In this document: positions 37,407 through 47,487 of the stretch, piece after piece
How positions within the stretch are numbered: the first letter of the stretch is position 1
Layout: every line of letters begins with the position of its first letter
NCBI GenBank assembly: GCA_002928955.1
Contig: PERT01000008.1
Coordinates: forward strand, 1-64,000
Direction of reading: 5' to 3'
DNA: 64,000 bases
Source of the DNA: Hyphomicrobium sp.
GTDB taxonomy: Bacteria > Pseudomonadota > Alphaproteobacteria > Rhizobiales > Hyphomicrobiaceae
The notes under the pieces: model-generated
The model's database searches: none
Seen by the model: only the letters and a program-made list of their open reading frames with translations
What the model was told of the DNA's origin: nothing
Made by a program: the position numbers and the translations under genes

Positions 37407-37605
37407 GTGAAGCTTGCGACAACGATTGCAGATCACGAATTGGCACTTATCGGGCGAGTCTCGTCATTTAGTCGGTGTTATTGTTTGGTGATTCGCAGAT
37501 AGGGGCTCAGTCAAGACGGTTCGTCGCAAGTGGCGTAGCGCGGTCGATCAGTCCGCGGGTGGCAATGACGGGCCTTTTGGGACTCGAGTCGGTGGGGGCA
37601 CCAAC

Positions 37606-38544
37606 GTGAACAGCATCAAGACGAACTCTGCCGCGATGACTGCGCTGCAGTCGCTCCAGATGACCAACAAAGAACTGTTGATGACGCAGCAGCGGATTTC
37701 GACGGGCTTCAGGGTCGGATCGGCAGAGGACAACGCGGCCTATTGGTCGATTGCTACGACCATGCGGTCCGACAGCAAGTCGCTTTCGACCGTGCGTGAT
37801 GCGCTCGGCCTGGGCAGCGCGACCGTCGATGTGGCCTACACCTCGATTGAGAGCGCGATCGACGTCGCCAGCGAGATCAAGGCAAAACTCGTCGCAGCTC
37901 GGGAGCCGGGGATCAATCGTGGTGCCATCCAGAGCGAGCTGACCGAGTTGCAGAGCCAGCTTGCAAATATCGCAGGCTCATCGAGCTTTTCCGGTCAGAA
38001 CTGGCTTTCAGTCGACTCTGCGAGTGCAAACTATAACGCGACCGCGTCAGTCGTCTCGTCGTTCTCCCGCAAAGCAGATGGGACGATCGAGATCGGCACG
38101 ATCAGCGTCAATGTCACCAATACAAAGTTGTATGATGCGTCTGCTTCGGCCGTCGGCATCCTTGATGGACTTCGCGATTCCACGGGCGCCATAGCGGCCT
38201 CGGGGTTCTCGGTGGCAAGCTTGTCCATAGGCGCATTGTCCGATAGCGCTGGGGACCTGTCGACACTCGAGAGCTACATCATGGGCGTCGACAAGGCGAT
38301 CACGGAAATGACCGGTGCCGCCACGTCGCTCGGTTCGGTGAAGCAGAGGATCGGACTGCAGCAGGAATTCGTTAAGATGCTTCTCGATTCGATCGATCGA
38401 GGCATCAGCACGCTCGTCGATGCCGACATGAACGAAGAATCCACCAAGCTACAGGCGCTTCAGGTTCAGCAGCAGCTCGGCGTGCAGGCTCTCAGCATCG
38501 CCAACAGCTCGAGTCAGAATATCCTCGCCTTGTTTCAGCAATAG
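37606..38544 (+). CDS. Flagellin 1
   Basis: Filament subunit, 312 residues, GTG start. N-terminal D0/D1 helices (NSIKTNSAAMTALQSLQMTN, RISTGFRV, AEDNAAYWSIATTMRSD) and C-terminal helices (LGSVKQRIGLQQEF, ADMNEESTKLQALQVQQQLG) are complete. The variable centre (about 150-230) is short and rich in Ser, Thr and Ala, giving possible O-glycosylation acceptors. It is close to the next flagellin in the terminal regions. The 200-base upstream gap probably holds its promoter; no consensus was assigned. Confidence 0.96.
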   Translation: MNSIKTNSAAMTALQSLQMTNKELLMTQQRISTGFRVGSAEDNAAYWSIATTMRSDSKSLSTVRDALGLGSATVDVAYTSIESAIDVASEIKAKLVAAREPGINRGAIQSELTELQSQLANIAGSSSFSGQNWLSVDSASANYNATASVVSSFSRKADGTIEIGTISVNVTNTKLYDASASAVGILDGLRDSTGAIAASGFSVASLSIGALSDSAGDLSTLESYIMGVDKAITEMTGAATSLGSVKQRIGLQQEFVKMLLDSIDRGISTLVDADMNEESTKLQALQVQQQLGVQALSIANSSSQNILALFQQ

Positions 38545-38811
38545 CTTTTCCGCCGTTCCAGGCAAAAAGGGATCGACCTTTCGGACCGCAAACCGTCGGC
38601 GCCACACGGCGCGACGTGGCGGTGCTTCGGCGGATCGAGACCATCCCGTCGATCTCATCTCCAATTTTTTTAAACGTTTTACAACACTCTTCCGCTAGAT
38701 ATTGGCGCACGGAGAGTTGGGGCGAACCCAAAGGCATCAAGCCGCCTCGCCGTCCCGGCCGATCCGGAATGTCCCCGTCAGTGAAACCCCTTAGTGGTCT
38801 GGGACAATTCC

Positions 38812-39747
38812 ATGAACAGTATCAAGACGAATTTTGCCGCTATGACTGCGTTGCAGTCACTGAACTCGACAAACAAGGAAATGCTGAAGACGCAGAGCCG
38901 CATCTCGACTGGCTTCCGCGTTGCAACAGCAGAGGACAATGCGTCCTACTGGTCTATCGCGACGACCATGAGGTCCGACAGCAAAGCGCTTTCTACGGTC
39001 AAGGATGCGCTGGGTCTCGGCAGTGCGACGGTCGATGTCGCCTACACCGCCATCAACAGCGCGATCGACGTGACGAGCGAGATTAAATCCAAGCTTGTGG
39101 CTGCGCGAGAGCCTGGTATCGATCGGGCCAAGGTCCAGGGCGAGATCAAGGAACTCCAGAACCAGCTGAAGAGCGTCGGCGACTCGGCCGTCTTCTCGGG
39201 TCAGAACTGGTTGTCGGTCGATTCCGCGGCGTCGAACTACAACGCCTCCAAGTCGATCGTTGCGTCGTTCACGCGCGATTCATCGGGCGGCATTTCCATC
39301 AATACCATCTCCGTGGATACGGCAACGATCAAGCTCTATGACTCGTCGGCATCGGCTGTTGGCATCCTCGATGGTCTACGCGGCAGCACCGGCGCCATCG
39401 GGGCCTCGGGTGCCTCGGTAGCATCGTTGGACATCTCGGCACTCACCGACAGCGCGGCTGACCTGACGACGCTCGAAAACTACGTCAAAGGCGTCGACTC
39501 CGCGATCAAGGAAATGACCACTGCCGCCACCAACCTCGGCTCGGTGAAGCAGCGCATTGGCATGCAGAAGGACTTTGTCGGAGCGCTCATGCAGGCTATC
39601 GATCGTGGCGTCAGCACGCTCGTCGATGCCGACATGAACGAGGAATCGACGAAGCTTCAGGCCCTTCAGGTCCAGCAGCAGCTTGGCGTGCAGGCAATGA
39701 GCATCGCCAACGGTTCGTCGCAGAATATCCTTTCGCTCTTCCGTTAA
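38812..39747 (+). CDS. Flagellin 2
   Basis: 311 residues from ATG 38812 (MNSIKTNFAAMTALQSL). Very similar to flagellin 1 in the D0/D1 ends and diverging in the Ser/Thr-rich centre, so a tandem duplicate. The 267-base gap between them includes an AT-rich tract near 38664-38700 (ATTTTTTTAAACG), a candidate separate promoter. Two tandem flagellins before fliF resembles the Bradyrhizobium lateral flagellar arrangement. Confidence 0.96.
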   Translation: MNSIKTNFAAMTALQSLNSTNKEMLKTQSRISTGFRVATAEDNASYWSIATTMRSDSKALSTVKDALGLGSATVDVAYTAINSAIDVTSEIKSKLVAAREPGIDRAKVQGEIKELQNQLKSVGDSAVFSGQNWLSVDSAASNYNASKSIVASFTRDSSGGISINTISVDTATIKLYDSSASAVGILDGLRGSTGAIGASGASVASLDISALTDSAADLTTLENYVKGVDSAIKEMTTAATNLGSVKQRIGMQKDFVGALMQAIDRGVSTLVDADMNEESTKLQALQVQQQLGVQAMSIANGSSQNILSLFR

Positions 39748-39842
39748 ACGCGAAGTTCAAGCGTGGTGACTGGTGGCTACCTCCACCAAGCTTGCGGACC
39801 GCACCTCATCGGCCCGCAACCAGTCCAACGCGCTTTGGAGGG

Positions 39843-39900
39843 CGGCGGACCCGGAAATCTCCCCACCGGGTCCGCCGTTGGCGCAACCGCCGTTTGGCGG
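39843..39900 (+). terminator. Strong stem-loops between flagellin 2 and fliF
   Basis: A perfect 12-base stem (39843-39854 with 39866-39877, CGGCGGACCCGG) with an 11-base loop is followed by a second small stem CCGCC/GGCGG (about 39887-39900). There is no long T-run, so it may attenuate read-through or protect the flagellin mRNA 3' end rather than act as a classic terminator. Confidence 0.5.
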
Positions 39901-39968
39901 CCTTCCGTCATTCTCACGCAAGGCAAACACGTGAAGTTTCTCTCTCGTCACAAGGCTGGGAGAGACGT

Positions 39969-41633
39969 ATGGACTTGGCGGCATTGCTCGTCGCGCTCAA
40001 GGACAATTTGTTGCGACTTGGTGCACGCCGTCTCGCCATTCTCGGTGCGGTAGGCCTGTTCGTGTTCAGTGCTGTCGGGATAGGCAGCTACTTTCTTTCA
40101 AAGAGCCGCCTTGCTCCGATCTATGTAGGCCTGACTGCGAACGACTCGAGCCGTATGGCCGCCGCGCTCGAGTCCTTTGGTGTTCCCTTTGAAGTTTCGG
40201 CGGATGGCAGCCAAGTCAGCGTTTCGCCGGACAATACCTACCGGGCGCGGGCATTGCTCGCGGAACGAGGTCTACCGACCCATGGTGCCGCTGGCTACGA
40301 ACTCTTCGACAAGCTCGGCCCGCTCGGCCTAACCAGCTTCATGCAGGAAGTCACCCGCGTGCGAGCGCTGGAGGGTGAGATCGCGCGGACGATCCAAAGT
40401 ATGCGCAACGTCCGCAGCGCGCGCGTACACATCGCGATCGGTGAAAGTGCAGGTTTTCGGCGCAACGCTCAGCCGTCGACAGCATCGGTCGTAGTGCGAT
40501 TTGATGGAACTCAGTCGCAGTATCCGGTGCAAGCCATTCGCCAGCTGGTCGCCGCCGCAGTTCCCGCTCTCGCACTAGAGAACGTCCGAGTCATGAGTGC
40601 GGATGGCACGGTTCTGGCGGCCGGCGGCGACGAGGCCAACGGCGGGTCATCGCGGATGGTCGACCTTGAGCGGACCATCTCGCGACAGCTTCAGAACAAC
40701 ATCAGTCTTACGTTGGCGCCGCACCTCGGCCGCGAGAATTTCGAAACCAGCGTCGCCGTGCGGCTGAACCTGGACAAGAAGCAGACCAGCGAAAACGTCT
40801 TCGATCCCGAATCCAAGGTCGAGCGATCCGTCAGGGTTGTGAAGGAGACGGGCAGCGCGCTCAACGCCGCCAATAAATCAAGTACCAGCGTCGAACAGAA
40901 CATACCCGGCGCAGGCGACGCCGGACCAGGCGGGCCGCAGAGCCAGAAGTCCAATCAGCGCCGTGACGAAGTCACCAATTACGAGATCAGCTCGAAGGCG
41001 ACGACCACGACCAGCGAAGGCTACCGTCTCGAAAACGTGACCGTGGCCGTGGTCATCAATCGGAAGAAGCTCGTTCAGCCCGACGGCAAACCGCTCACCG
41101 ACCAGGCAATGAACGAGAAGATCGCCGAAATGGAGAAACTGATCGCGGCAGCTTCCGGGGTTGATCAGAAGCGGGGAGACCGTGTCACGGTTTCGGCCCT
41201 CGACTTCGCGTCAGATCCCGCAGGGAGCGAAGCGCAGGGCAGCGGGTTCCTCGCCACGCTGGGTAACCACACCGGTACCTTGATCGTTGCGGTTGCGATC
41301 GTGATCGTGACGCTTCTCATCGTTTGGTTTGGATTGAGGCCACTGGCAAGGTCGCTGGCGGGTCCGCGCGCCGACATGCCTGGGCTGCCGCAGCTCGGCA
41401 ATGAGGCGGCTGGTGAAGCGCGCGAGCAGTTGTTCACACCGGCTGTTGCGCCGATGTTGTCTGATTCGAACGAGCCGCAGTTCGGCGCCGCGCCGCAGTT
41501 CGGGAATGCATCCGACGCGTTGGGTGACCTCGCGCCGTCGCCAGCGGAACGCCTGGACAGGCTGGTTGGATTGGATCGTGACCGAGCGCTGGCGGTTCTC
41601 AGGCGCTGGATCAGCGAGGAGCGGACCCAGTGA
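39969..41633 (+). CDS. fliF: Flagellar MS-ring protein FliF
   Basis: 554 residues from ATG 39969, with GGGAGAG just upstream; the longer open frame reads non-homologous sequence. Membrane segments at about 22-44 and 435-457 bracket the periplasmic ring-building domains (YVGLTANDSSRMAAALESFGV; LAERGLPTHGAAGYELFD). The C-terminus carries the FliG-binding tail (LDRLVGLDRDRALAVLRRWI). Overlaps the fliH start as GTGA. Confidence 0.97.
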   Translation: MDLAALLVALKDNLLRLGARRLAILGAVGLFVFSAVGIGSYFLSKSRLAPIYVGLTANDSSRMAAALESFGVPFEVSADGSQVSVSPDNTYRARALLAERGLPTHGAAGYELFDKLGPLGLTSFMQEVTRVRALEGEIARTIQSMRNVRSARVHIAIGESAGFRRNAQPSTASVVVRFDGTQSQYPVQAIRQLVAAAVPALALENVRVMSADGTVLAAGGDEANGGSSRMVDLERTISRQLQNNISLTLAPHLGRENFETSVAVRLNLDKKQTSENVFDPESKVERSVRVVKETGSALNAANKSSTSVEQNIPGAGDAGPGGPQSQKSNQRRDEVTNYEISSKATTTTSEGYRLENVTVAVVINRKKLVQPDGKPLTDQAMNEKIAEMEKLIAAASGVDQKRGDRVTVSALDFASDPAGSEAQGSGFLATLGNHTGTLIVAVAIVIVTLLIVWFGLRPLARSLAGPRADMPGLPQLGNEAAGEAREQLFTPAVAPMLSDSNEPQFGAAPQFGNASDALGDLAPSPAERLDRLVGLDRDRALAVLRRWISEERTQ

Positions 41634-42292
41634 ATAGAGGTGGCAGCTATTTCCTCATGCTGTCCGATCATCGGGACCGGCACGTCGACGAATTCCCGAT
41701 GCGTGGGGAGGCATTCGAGCCCTACTGGTCGGAACGACCGATCCAAGACCGCTCTGTCGAGAATACCGAGGCGCAACGTCAAGAAGCCTTACGGCAGGCC
41801 GTCGATGAGGCATACGCCCGCGGACGACAGGATGGATCGCGTGCCAAGGCGGCCGAGATGGAGGAATTCGTCGCCCAGAGCGTGACAAACTGCGAGACCG
41901 CAGTCGCGTCTGCAGAAGCAAACTTCATTGACAATCATGCGCAGCATTTCGCGGCCGGATTGGCCGCGGGCTTGGAACAGATCGGTGTCGAGCTTGACGC
42001 TGCCGTGGTCGAGGTTATCGCCCCGCTCATCAAAGATCGAATGAAGCGTGAGCTTGTCGAGGATGCCATGCGGGCGGTCGCACGCGCCGCTGACGCAGCG
42101 ACTGCGACTACTGTCAAAGTTCGTGGACCAGATCGGTTCGTCAAGGTCATTGCCGACGAGCTGCAGAAGAAGGGCGTCGGAGTCGTGGGGAATGTCGATG
42201 AAGGCTCCGAACTGGAGATCGCCATCGACGGTACTCTGATCAGGACACGATTGCAGGATTGGCTTAGAAAACTGGAAGGGGCGTTGCAATGA
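41630..42292 (+). CDS. fliH: FliH-like flagellar assembly protein
   Basis: Probable regulator/stator of the FliI ATPase. 220 residues, GTG start. N-terminal variable part, a charged helical region ([21 protein letters not shown]) and a C-terminal FliH/VATPase-E-like globular domain (about 120-215). Sequence similarity within this family is low, so position between fliF and motB supports the call. Ends with ATGA overlap into motB. Confidence 0.8.
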   Translation: MNRGGSYFLMLSDHRDRHVDEFPMRGEAFEPYWSERPIQDRSVENTEAQRQEALRQAVDEAYARGRQDGSRAKAAEMEEFVAQSVTNCETAVASAEANFIDNHAQHFAAGLAAGLEQIGVELDAAVVEVIAPLIKDRMKRELVEDAMRAVARAADAATATTVKVRGPDRFVKVIADELQKKGVGVVGNVDEGSELEIAIDGTLIRTRLQDWLRKLEGALQ

Positions 42293-43548
42293 GCGGCGAT
42301 GGCGAAAACGAAGCGCTCCGCCATATCGTTATCGTGCGTCGGAAGCGCGGTGATCACGATGACCATCATGGCGGCGCATGGAAGATTGCTTACGCTGATT
42401 TCATGACGGCGATGATGGCATTCTTTCTCGTCATGTGGCTCGTGAACATGACCGACGACAAGAAGATCGTCCAAATCGCCGCATATTTCAATCCGCTGCG
42501 ACTGACCGACAAGTCCCCCAGCCAGAAGGGGTTGCAGGACGCGACCAAGGATGAACTGCCGCACGCGGGCGGCGCGGAGACTGAAAAGGGCGCGGGCGGC
42601 GCCAGCAAGGAAAAGGACAAGAGCAAAGAGAAGGACAAGGAAAAGCAAAAACAACAACAACAACAACAACAAGAGAAAGACAATGCGCAGGGACCAAAAG
42701 ACAAATCAAAGGCGGAGACAATCAGGGAGCAGAGGTCGAATACGAAGTCGGCTCATGTCGAATCTGAGTTGTTCGTCGACCCGCTGAAGACTATCGCGAA
42801 AATCGCCGACAAAGCACCGCCGACGCCTCCTTCCGCAGGGGCGGGGACGAAGCCATGGGGCCATCCTTCGGCGGTTTCCGGAAAAGCACTACTCGATCCG
42901 TTCGATCCAGCTCACCGAGGAAGCAACGCGATACAGCCGCCGTCACATCCATTGTCACTCGACAAGGGCAAGTCTGCGGTACCTGAAGCCTTGAAGCGGG
43001 AGCAGGGCACCTTGGACCATCAGACCCCGAAAAAATCGGCCGAAGGACCGCCGTCTGCCACGTTGCCGGTCCTTCCCGACCCCGCCACCAAGTCGGCAGC
43101 CTCAATCGAGAACGAAATCAAAGCGGCGCTGAGAGGTGTCACGGGGCCACAACCCCAGGTCGCCGTGAAGGCCACGCCGGAGGGTATACTGATCCGGTTG
43201 GCGGACGACGTCGATTTCGGAATGTTCGCGATTGCCTCGGCCGAGCCGCTGCCGGCAACGATCAAGTTCATGGACCGTATCGGCGCAATTCTGAAGGAGC
43301 GCGCCGGCCAGATCGTCGTGCGGGGACATACGGATGGACGGCCCTATCGCAGCGGCGCCTATGACAATTGGCGACTATCGTCGGCACGGGCTCATATGGC
43401 TCAGTACATGCTGCTGCGGGCAGGGGTCGCCGCCGATCGCATAATCCGCGTTGAAGGACATGCCGACCGCAACCTACTCGACACGAAGGACAAAGAGGCC
43501 TCGCAGAACAGGCGCATCGAGATCCTTGTCGGAAGTACGCGACCATGA
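42289..43548 (+). CDS. motB: Flagellar stator protein MotB
   Basis: Peptidoglycan-anchored stator subunit. 419 residues. One membrane segment (about 37-59) with the proton-binding Asp in [21 protein letters not shown] long linker (about 75-270) follows, then an OmpA-like domain (285-415; [18 protein letters not shown]). The linker has a Lys/Glu/Asp-rich tract around a run of seven CAA codons (42652-42672) encoding polyglutamine. The family's linker is usually shorter; low-complexity expansion may have lengthened it. Confidence 0.96.
   Translation: MSGDGENEALRHIVIVRRKRGDHDDHHGGAWKIAYADFMTAMMAFFLVMWLVNMTDDKKIVQIAAYFNPLRLTDKSPSQKGLQDATKDELPHAGGAETEKGAGGASKEKDKSKEKDKEKQKQQQQQQQEKDNAQGPKDKSKAETIREQRSNTKSAHVESELFVDPLKTIAKIADKAPPTPPSAGAGTKPWGHPSAVSGKALLDPFDPAHRGSNAIQPPSHPLSLDKGKSAVPEALKREQGTLDHQTPKKSAEGPPSATLPVLPDPATKSAASIENEIKAALRGVTGPQPQVAVKATPEGILIRLADDVDFGMFAIASAEPLPATIKFMDRIGAILKERAGQIVVRGHTDGRPYRSGAYDNWRLSSARAHMAQYMLLRAGVAADRIIRVEGHADRNLLDTKDKEASQNRRIEILVGSTRP
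42652..42672 (+). repeat. (CAA)7 microsatellite inside motB
   Basis: Seven tandem CAA codons encode seven glutamines in the periplasmic linker of MotB. The unit is three bases, so copy-number change would keep the frame and only alter linker length. Confidence 0.9.
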
Positions 43549-44768
43549 GCGGCAATGTATCGCTTCTGCTCGCGGCTTCGGTGTCGAGCCTCATCTGGGG
43601 CGACGCGCCCCCTCCTCCGAAATTCCAGCCTCACAAAGTGACCGAGGTCATGGCGGCCGTTCGGGATCTGCAACGAGCGGCCGATGCCGTCGTAGATGGC
43701 GTGGCGGGATCGTACGAGCACCGGTTGGAGTTGTCTGAGCGTATCGCGGAGCGGCTTCGTGCCGCGTCCTCTGACGTATGGCGCGGGCCATCCGATGTTC
43801 ATGCGCTATTGAGTTATGTTCTGGTCGGCGGCGACCCCGGCGTGTTGCGCGATATCCTGCGTCGCGGGGCTATCGGCGAGGCTCAGAGAGGCATAGCACT
43901 CGGGGTTCTCGCTTTCGCCGAGCAACGTCGCGAACAGGCCAAAGTTCACCTTTTGAAAGCCAACCTCGATGCGCTTCCGACAGACGTCGTCAATGCAGTG
44001 GCTTTGGCCCAGGCAGCCATCATAGCCGAAGAGCGACCAGCCGAGGCGATCGAGAAGTTCGAGGTTCTGCGGCTGAACTCGCGCTCGACGCAAATCGAGG
44101 CCTCCGCGTTGCGCCAAATCGCCTTGGCTGCGATCCGGAGCGGACAGCTGGCCGATGGGCTGGCCACGATCCAGAGGTACCTGAGGCGGTTTCCGCGCTC
44201 ACTATTCAACGAGCAGTACATCACGCAGTTCGCCACCGAGATTGCATCGGCGCCAGGCGATGCCGCGACCAAGTTGATCCCACGAGCCGGCCTCGACATT
44301 GCCGCCCAAAACCCGGAGGCCGGTGCCAAACTGCTGCTTGAGCTCGCCCGTGAGGCGGTGTTCAGGGGGCAATTGGATCTGGCGGTCGCGGCTGCCAGCG
44401 CCTTGGCAGCTGTGCCGGGGGGCGACGCCGATACCAAGAGACGCGCCGCACTTTACAGGCTTGCCGCTGAGGCGGCCACCGGCGCGGGCGCCCAAGCGCG
44501 CGAAGAACTCCTTAGCCTTCCGAGCGACGGTTTATCCGCCTCGGAGATCGAGCTTCTTGACGCCTCGATCGCCATTTCGTCACAAGTCAAAAGCCGCCGA
44601 TTGCCGGCCGCCGCCGTTGCTCCAGGCCCGGCCGAAAGCAAGTCGAAAACGGACAAGGGCTCTACCCCGTCCGAACGATCATCGCCACTCAATGCTGAGC
44701 TCGTCAACCGGGCAAAAGGCGTGCTCAAGGCTGCCGACGATGCGATCGTAAAAAGGAGGACCAACTGA
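43545..44768 (+). CDS. motC: Periplasmic motility protein MotC
   Basis: Rhizobial protein that associates with the MotB periplasmic portion and affects flagellar rotation speed. 407 residues, signal peptide about 1-18, then helical, Ala-rich TPR-like repeats throughout. ATGA overlap with motB and TGATG overlap with motD show tight cotranscription. Confidence 0.9.
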   Translation: MSGNVSLLLAASVSSLIWGDAPPPPKFQPHKVTEVMAAVRDLQRAADAVVDGVAGSYEHRLELSERIAERLRAASSDVWRGPSDVHALLSYVLVGGDPGVLRDILRRGAIGEAQRGIALGVLAFAEQRREQAKVHLLKANLDALPTDVVNAVALAQAAIIAEERPAEAIEKFEVLRLNSRSTQIEASALRQIALAAIRSGQLADGLATIQRYLRRFPRSLFNEQYITQFATEIASAPGDAATKLIPRAGLDIAAQNPEAGAKLLLELAREAVFRGQLDLAVAAASALAAVPGGDADTKRRAALYRLAAEAATGAGAQAREELLSLPSDGLSASEIELLDASIAISSQVKSRRLPAAAVAPGPAESKSKTDKGSTPSERSSPLNAELVNRAKGVLKAADDAIVKRRTN

Positions 44769-46315
44769 TGGATTCTGGGGCGACAGGAGCGCTGATGGGT
44801 GTACCGTCCCGTCCGATTTCCAGTGAGCTGAGAGTAAAGTCGTCGAACGGTTCCGATGCTCGGCAAGAGGATCTGTGGGAGCGGACCATTGCCAGCGAGA
44901 AGATCGTCGCAGCGAGGTCTTCGGCTTCGTCTGGCGGATCCCCCATCGCGGCCCTGCGAGACATGATTTCTGGGGCTGGAGGCAATCGCGAGCACGCCGG
45001 TGCCGCAGTCGAAGCCGAGGATCTGCAGGGCGGGTCGCGAAAGCCGGATAATGTGCACGGTCACAACCATGAAGGACGCGGCAGCGAGGCTGTCCTGTTG
45101 TCCGCGCTACTGGCTGCGGCTGAAGCAGCACCGCTTGCCGGTAGCTTCGTTCAGCTCACGCCAGCTTCGATCGAAGGCGCGACGGCAGGGTACCCACACC
45201 AAATTGGAGTGTCACAGTCAGCTGACGTTCTTTCTTGGGGCGGCCGGGGGCCGATAGCCGGCGCACTGCGCTCGCTTGATCTTGCCGAGGACGCTCTTGT
45301 CGATAGGGTCTTGACCGTCAAATCCATGGAGACCCATCGAGCCGTCGGGACTGTTGCGACGTCCCTTCCGGCGATCGACGCCAGTGGCGCTGCTCTTGCT
45401 GCCGGAAAACCCGACGGGGCAATATCGGGGGCAATGCAACGTGCGGCGCAGCCGAGTGGCAGCGACCTGGCGACGCATATGGGTGTCGCGGCGGAACCGG
45501 TTGCGACCGATCCCGACTTGGCGCAACCATCGTCGACCGAGCCAGGTCGGTCCGGTCGCAAGTCCCACCGAGCCGACGCCTCAAGCGGTCGACCGTTGAC
45601 AGGCGAGCTGACTGCGACACTCGATGAGCTGGGTGGTCGAAGCCGAGCGCACCTAAGGACGATGGTCATCGGAGTGGAAGCTGGATCCGGCACCCGAACG
45701 GATGGCGCTTCGGCGTCGCCGGTCATGGCTGATCATGATCGGCCCCAGCAGCCGACTCAAGTGATGGCTCAGATCGGTGGGGCGATACTGCGCGAGTTCA
45801 GGCAGTTGGTGGATGACGGGCATGGGGCGTTTGCCGCGAGCGGAGGCAGTTTTGAAACTGCCGCAGGCTGGCGAAGCGAAGCCACCGTGGTCAAGCAACT
45901 CGTGATCGAACTGGAGCCCGCTGATCTTGGCCGCGTGAGCGTCCGAATTCGGCTCAATGAGGGCGAGCTGGATCTGATGTTCCGAACCGATCTCGCCAGC
46001 ACCAGTGTGCTGATCGCTGAACAGATCGGCGATCTCGGTCAGCGGTTGGGCAGTGCCGGCTATGCTGTCGACGCAATCAGAGTCGCGGCGGCGGGCGACC
46101 GCTCCGAGGTTCCGGGTGACGTACCGAGTCAACGAGAGCCGCAGTCCCAATGGCCGGGCCGGGAGGCCGGTTCAGGCGACACCGGCAGCCGGCGCAATCA
46201 GACCCACGGCGATCAACAGCGAAACAATCAGTCGTTCGGCGGAACTGGATCAGTTGCCGATATAGACCGTCATGCGGCGTCGCCAACCGTCAGAAATGAC
46301 GGTGTCTTCGTTTGA
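44768..46315 (+). CDS. fliK: Flagellar hook-length control protein (MotD/FliK)
   Basis: Molecular ruler for hook length; named MotD in older Sinorhizobium annotation. 515 residues: a long low-complexity, disordered N-terminal region (about 1-340) and a C-terminal Flg_hook domain (VIELEPADLGRVSVRIRLNEGELDL, then IGDLGQRLGSAGYAVDAIRV, about 370-440). The tail is Gly/Asn/Gln-rich. Last gene of the motB-motC-motD run. Confidence 0.9.
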   Translation: MDSGATGALMGVPSRPISSELRVKSSNGSDARQEDLWERTIASEKIVAARSSASSGGSPIAALRDMISGAGGNREHAGAAVEAEDLQGGSRKPDNVHGHNHEGRGSEAVLLSALLAAAEAAPLAGSFVQLTPASIEGATAGYPHQIGVSQSADVLSWGGRGPIAGALRSLDLAEDALVDRVLTVKSMETHRAVGTVATSLPAIDASGAALAAGKPDGAISGAMQRAAQPSGSDLATHMGVAAEPVATDPDLAQPSSTEPGRSGRKSHRADASSGRPLTGELTATLDELGGRSRAHLRTMVIGVEAGSGTRTDGASASPVMADHDRPQQPTQVMAQIGGAILREFRQLVDDGHGAFAASGGSFETAAGWRSEATVVKQLVIELEPADLGRVSVRIRLNEGELDLMFRTDLASTSVLIAEQIGDLGQRLGSAGYAVDAIRVAAAGDRSEVPGDVPSQREPQSQWPGREAGSGDTGSRRNQTHGDQQRNNQSFGGTGSVADIDRHAASPTVRNDGVFV

Positions 46316-46357
46316 AGAAGGCCATTATTTGCCCGTTCGACCGGGGAGGGATAGAGG

Positions 46358-46723
46358 ATGATGAATACCGAACTGAGTGGCCCCTACCGACTCGTCTACG
46401 ACGAGATAACATTCTTTGTGCGGACGGCCAGCAAGGGCGTCTACATGCTGGGGCAGCAGGGTCAAGCCAACCGCTTCCTGGTCAGCTACGTTGGCGCCGG
46501 TTTCACTGATGTCCGTTCGGAACTGCTGGACCGAATAGGCACTGCATCAATGTTCAAAGTTCAGCTGACGACTAGCGCAGACGCCGCCTTCAGCAAGCAG
46601 TGCGGTTTATTCCACCAGTTCCAACCTAGTGGTAATTTCGTGCACCCCGAGAGGCCTCGCGGTTCGTCGGTTCAATGTCCTTATTGTGCGCTTCCAAAGA
46701 ACGCCGTTGTTCGACGTCGTTGA
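46358..46723 (+). CDS. GIY-YIG-like small protein with terminal CxxC
   Basis: 121 residues. GVYMLG near residue 27 and FLVSYVGAG near 40 match the two short strands of a GIY-YIG-type fold. AAFSKQCGLFHQFQP and NFVHPERP follow, then CPYC (one CxxC). This pattern occurs in small bacterial GIY-YIG-like proteins of unknown role. Nuclease activity is not certain because the exact catalytic Arg/Glu positions are unclear. It begins 42 bases after motD and its 3' end overlaps the convergent next gene by 98 bases. Confidence 0.6.
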   Translation: MMNTELSGPYRLVYDEITFFVRTASKGVYMLGQQGQANRFLVSYVGAGFTDVRSELLDRIGTASMFKVQLTTSADAAFSKQCGLFHQFQPSGNFVHPERPRGSSVQCPYCALPKNAVVRRR

Positions 46724-46880
46724 GAGCTTGGAAATAGCCAAGGTGCCAATAAAGACGCTCCACTGTTCCCGCATCCAGATGCTTCTGCTCGATCAGACGG
46801 GTGGCGTTCTCTTGATCAAGCCAAACGGCAAGTTCCTCGATCCTTTTTCGGATCTGGAAGTCCAGGTCGTCGGTCGCCAC
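46626..46880 (-). CDS. Small hypothetical helical protein
   Basis: 84 residues, not recognised. The N-terminal half is one long amphipathic helix (FQIRKRIEELAVWLDQENATRL), followed by HLGYFQALNDVEQR. GTG at 46880 has AGGAG seven bases upstream; a GTG at 46901 is possible. Last gene of a four-gene minus-strand block (PilZ, PilZ, J-domain, this gene). Overlaps the opposite-strand GIY-YIG-like gene at its 3' end. Confidence 0.5.
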   Translation of the reverse strand: MATDDLDFQIRKRIEELAVWLDQENATRLIEQKHLDAGTVERLYWHLGYFQALNDVEQRRSLEAHNKDIEPTNREASRGARNYH

Positions 46881-46990
46881 GGCAACACTCCTACGCACCA
46901 CACGATTTCGATGTCGGAGATCGTAGCAGACGGGAATTGCGCTTCATTCAAGTCTGACGAGCAAATTGAACGCCTTTTGTTGAGACGTTC

Positions 46991-47437
46991 TCAATCATTG
47001 GCGGAAAGCGCTGAAAGTCGGTCGTCGATGATCGCATTGGCGATCTTCATAAGGTCTTCGGCCCGATTTCGCCGAGCCGAGGGCACCACGTCCGGGTGAT
47101 AGCGGCGAGCAAATTGTCGACGTCGTGCAAAGAGCTCGGCGCGGGTCGACGCCGCGTCGATGCCCAGGATGCTTTCGACGTCTGAATGTGATGATGGAAA
47201 CAAGTCCGGAGATGCGCCGTGGTCGGTCCCGGCATCGTCGAGATAGCGATTGCGGGCTTGGGCGGTTGGCTGAGGAACCGCCACACGCTCTGCTTCGAGC
47301 AATCTGGCGAGAGCCATTTCAAAGTATGAAAAATTTGTTCTTCGGACCGCCGACTGTCGTTCGATGTCGTTTTGCTCCGCGTGAGCCAGAGCTTCGTCGA
47401 ATGCGTCGTCGACCCTGTCCAACAAGTGTCGCTGCAA
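46991..47437 (-). CDS. Protein with C-terminal J-domain
   Basis: 148 residues. The C-terminal part (about 88-145) is DnaJ-like: LGIDAASTRAELFARRRQFARRYHPDV contains the HPD tripeptide required to stimulate DnaK, followed by a helix III-like IANAIIDDRL. The N-terminal half is an unassigned helical region. No Gly/Phe or zinc region, so a type C J-protein. The start is uncertain: TTG at 47437, with an in-frame stop just upstream. A specialised DnaK partner for motility or c-di-GMP proteins is possible from context only. Confidence 0.65.
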   Translation of the reverse strand: MQRHLLDRVDDAFDEALAHAEQNDIERQSAVRRTNFSYFEMALARLLEAERVAVPQPTAQARNRYLDDAGTDHGASPDLFPSSHSDVESILGIDAASTRAELFARRRQFARRYHPDVVPSARRNRAEDLMKIANAIIDDRLSALSAND

Positions 47438-47487
47438 GTCGTGTCACTCCGGCTGCGGCTCTCAATGCTGCAACTGCGCGTCGCAAG

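Noticed and set aside
37407-37605. Sigma-54 promoter for the first flagellin
   Set aside because: TGGCAC occurs near 37441, but no TTGC element follows at the required spacing, and rhizobial flagellin genes do not normally use sigma-54.
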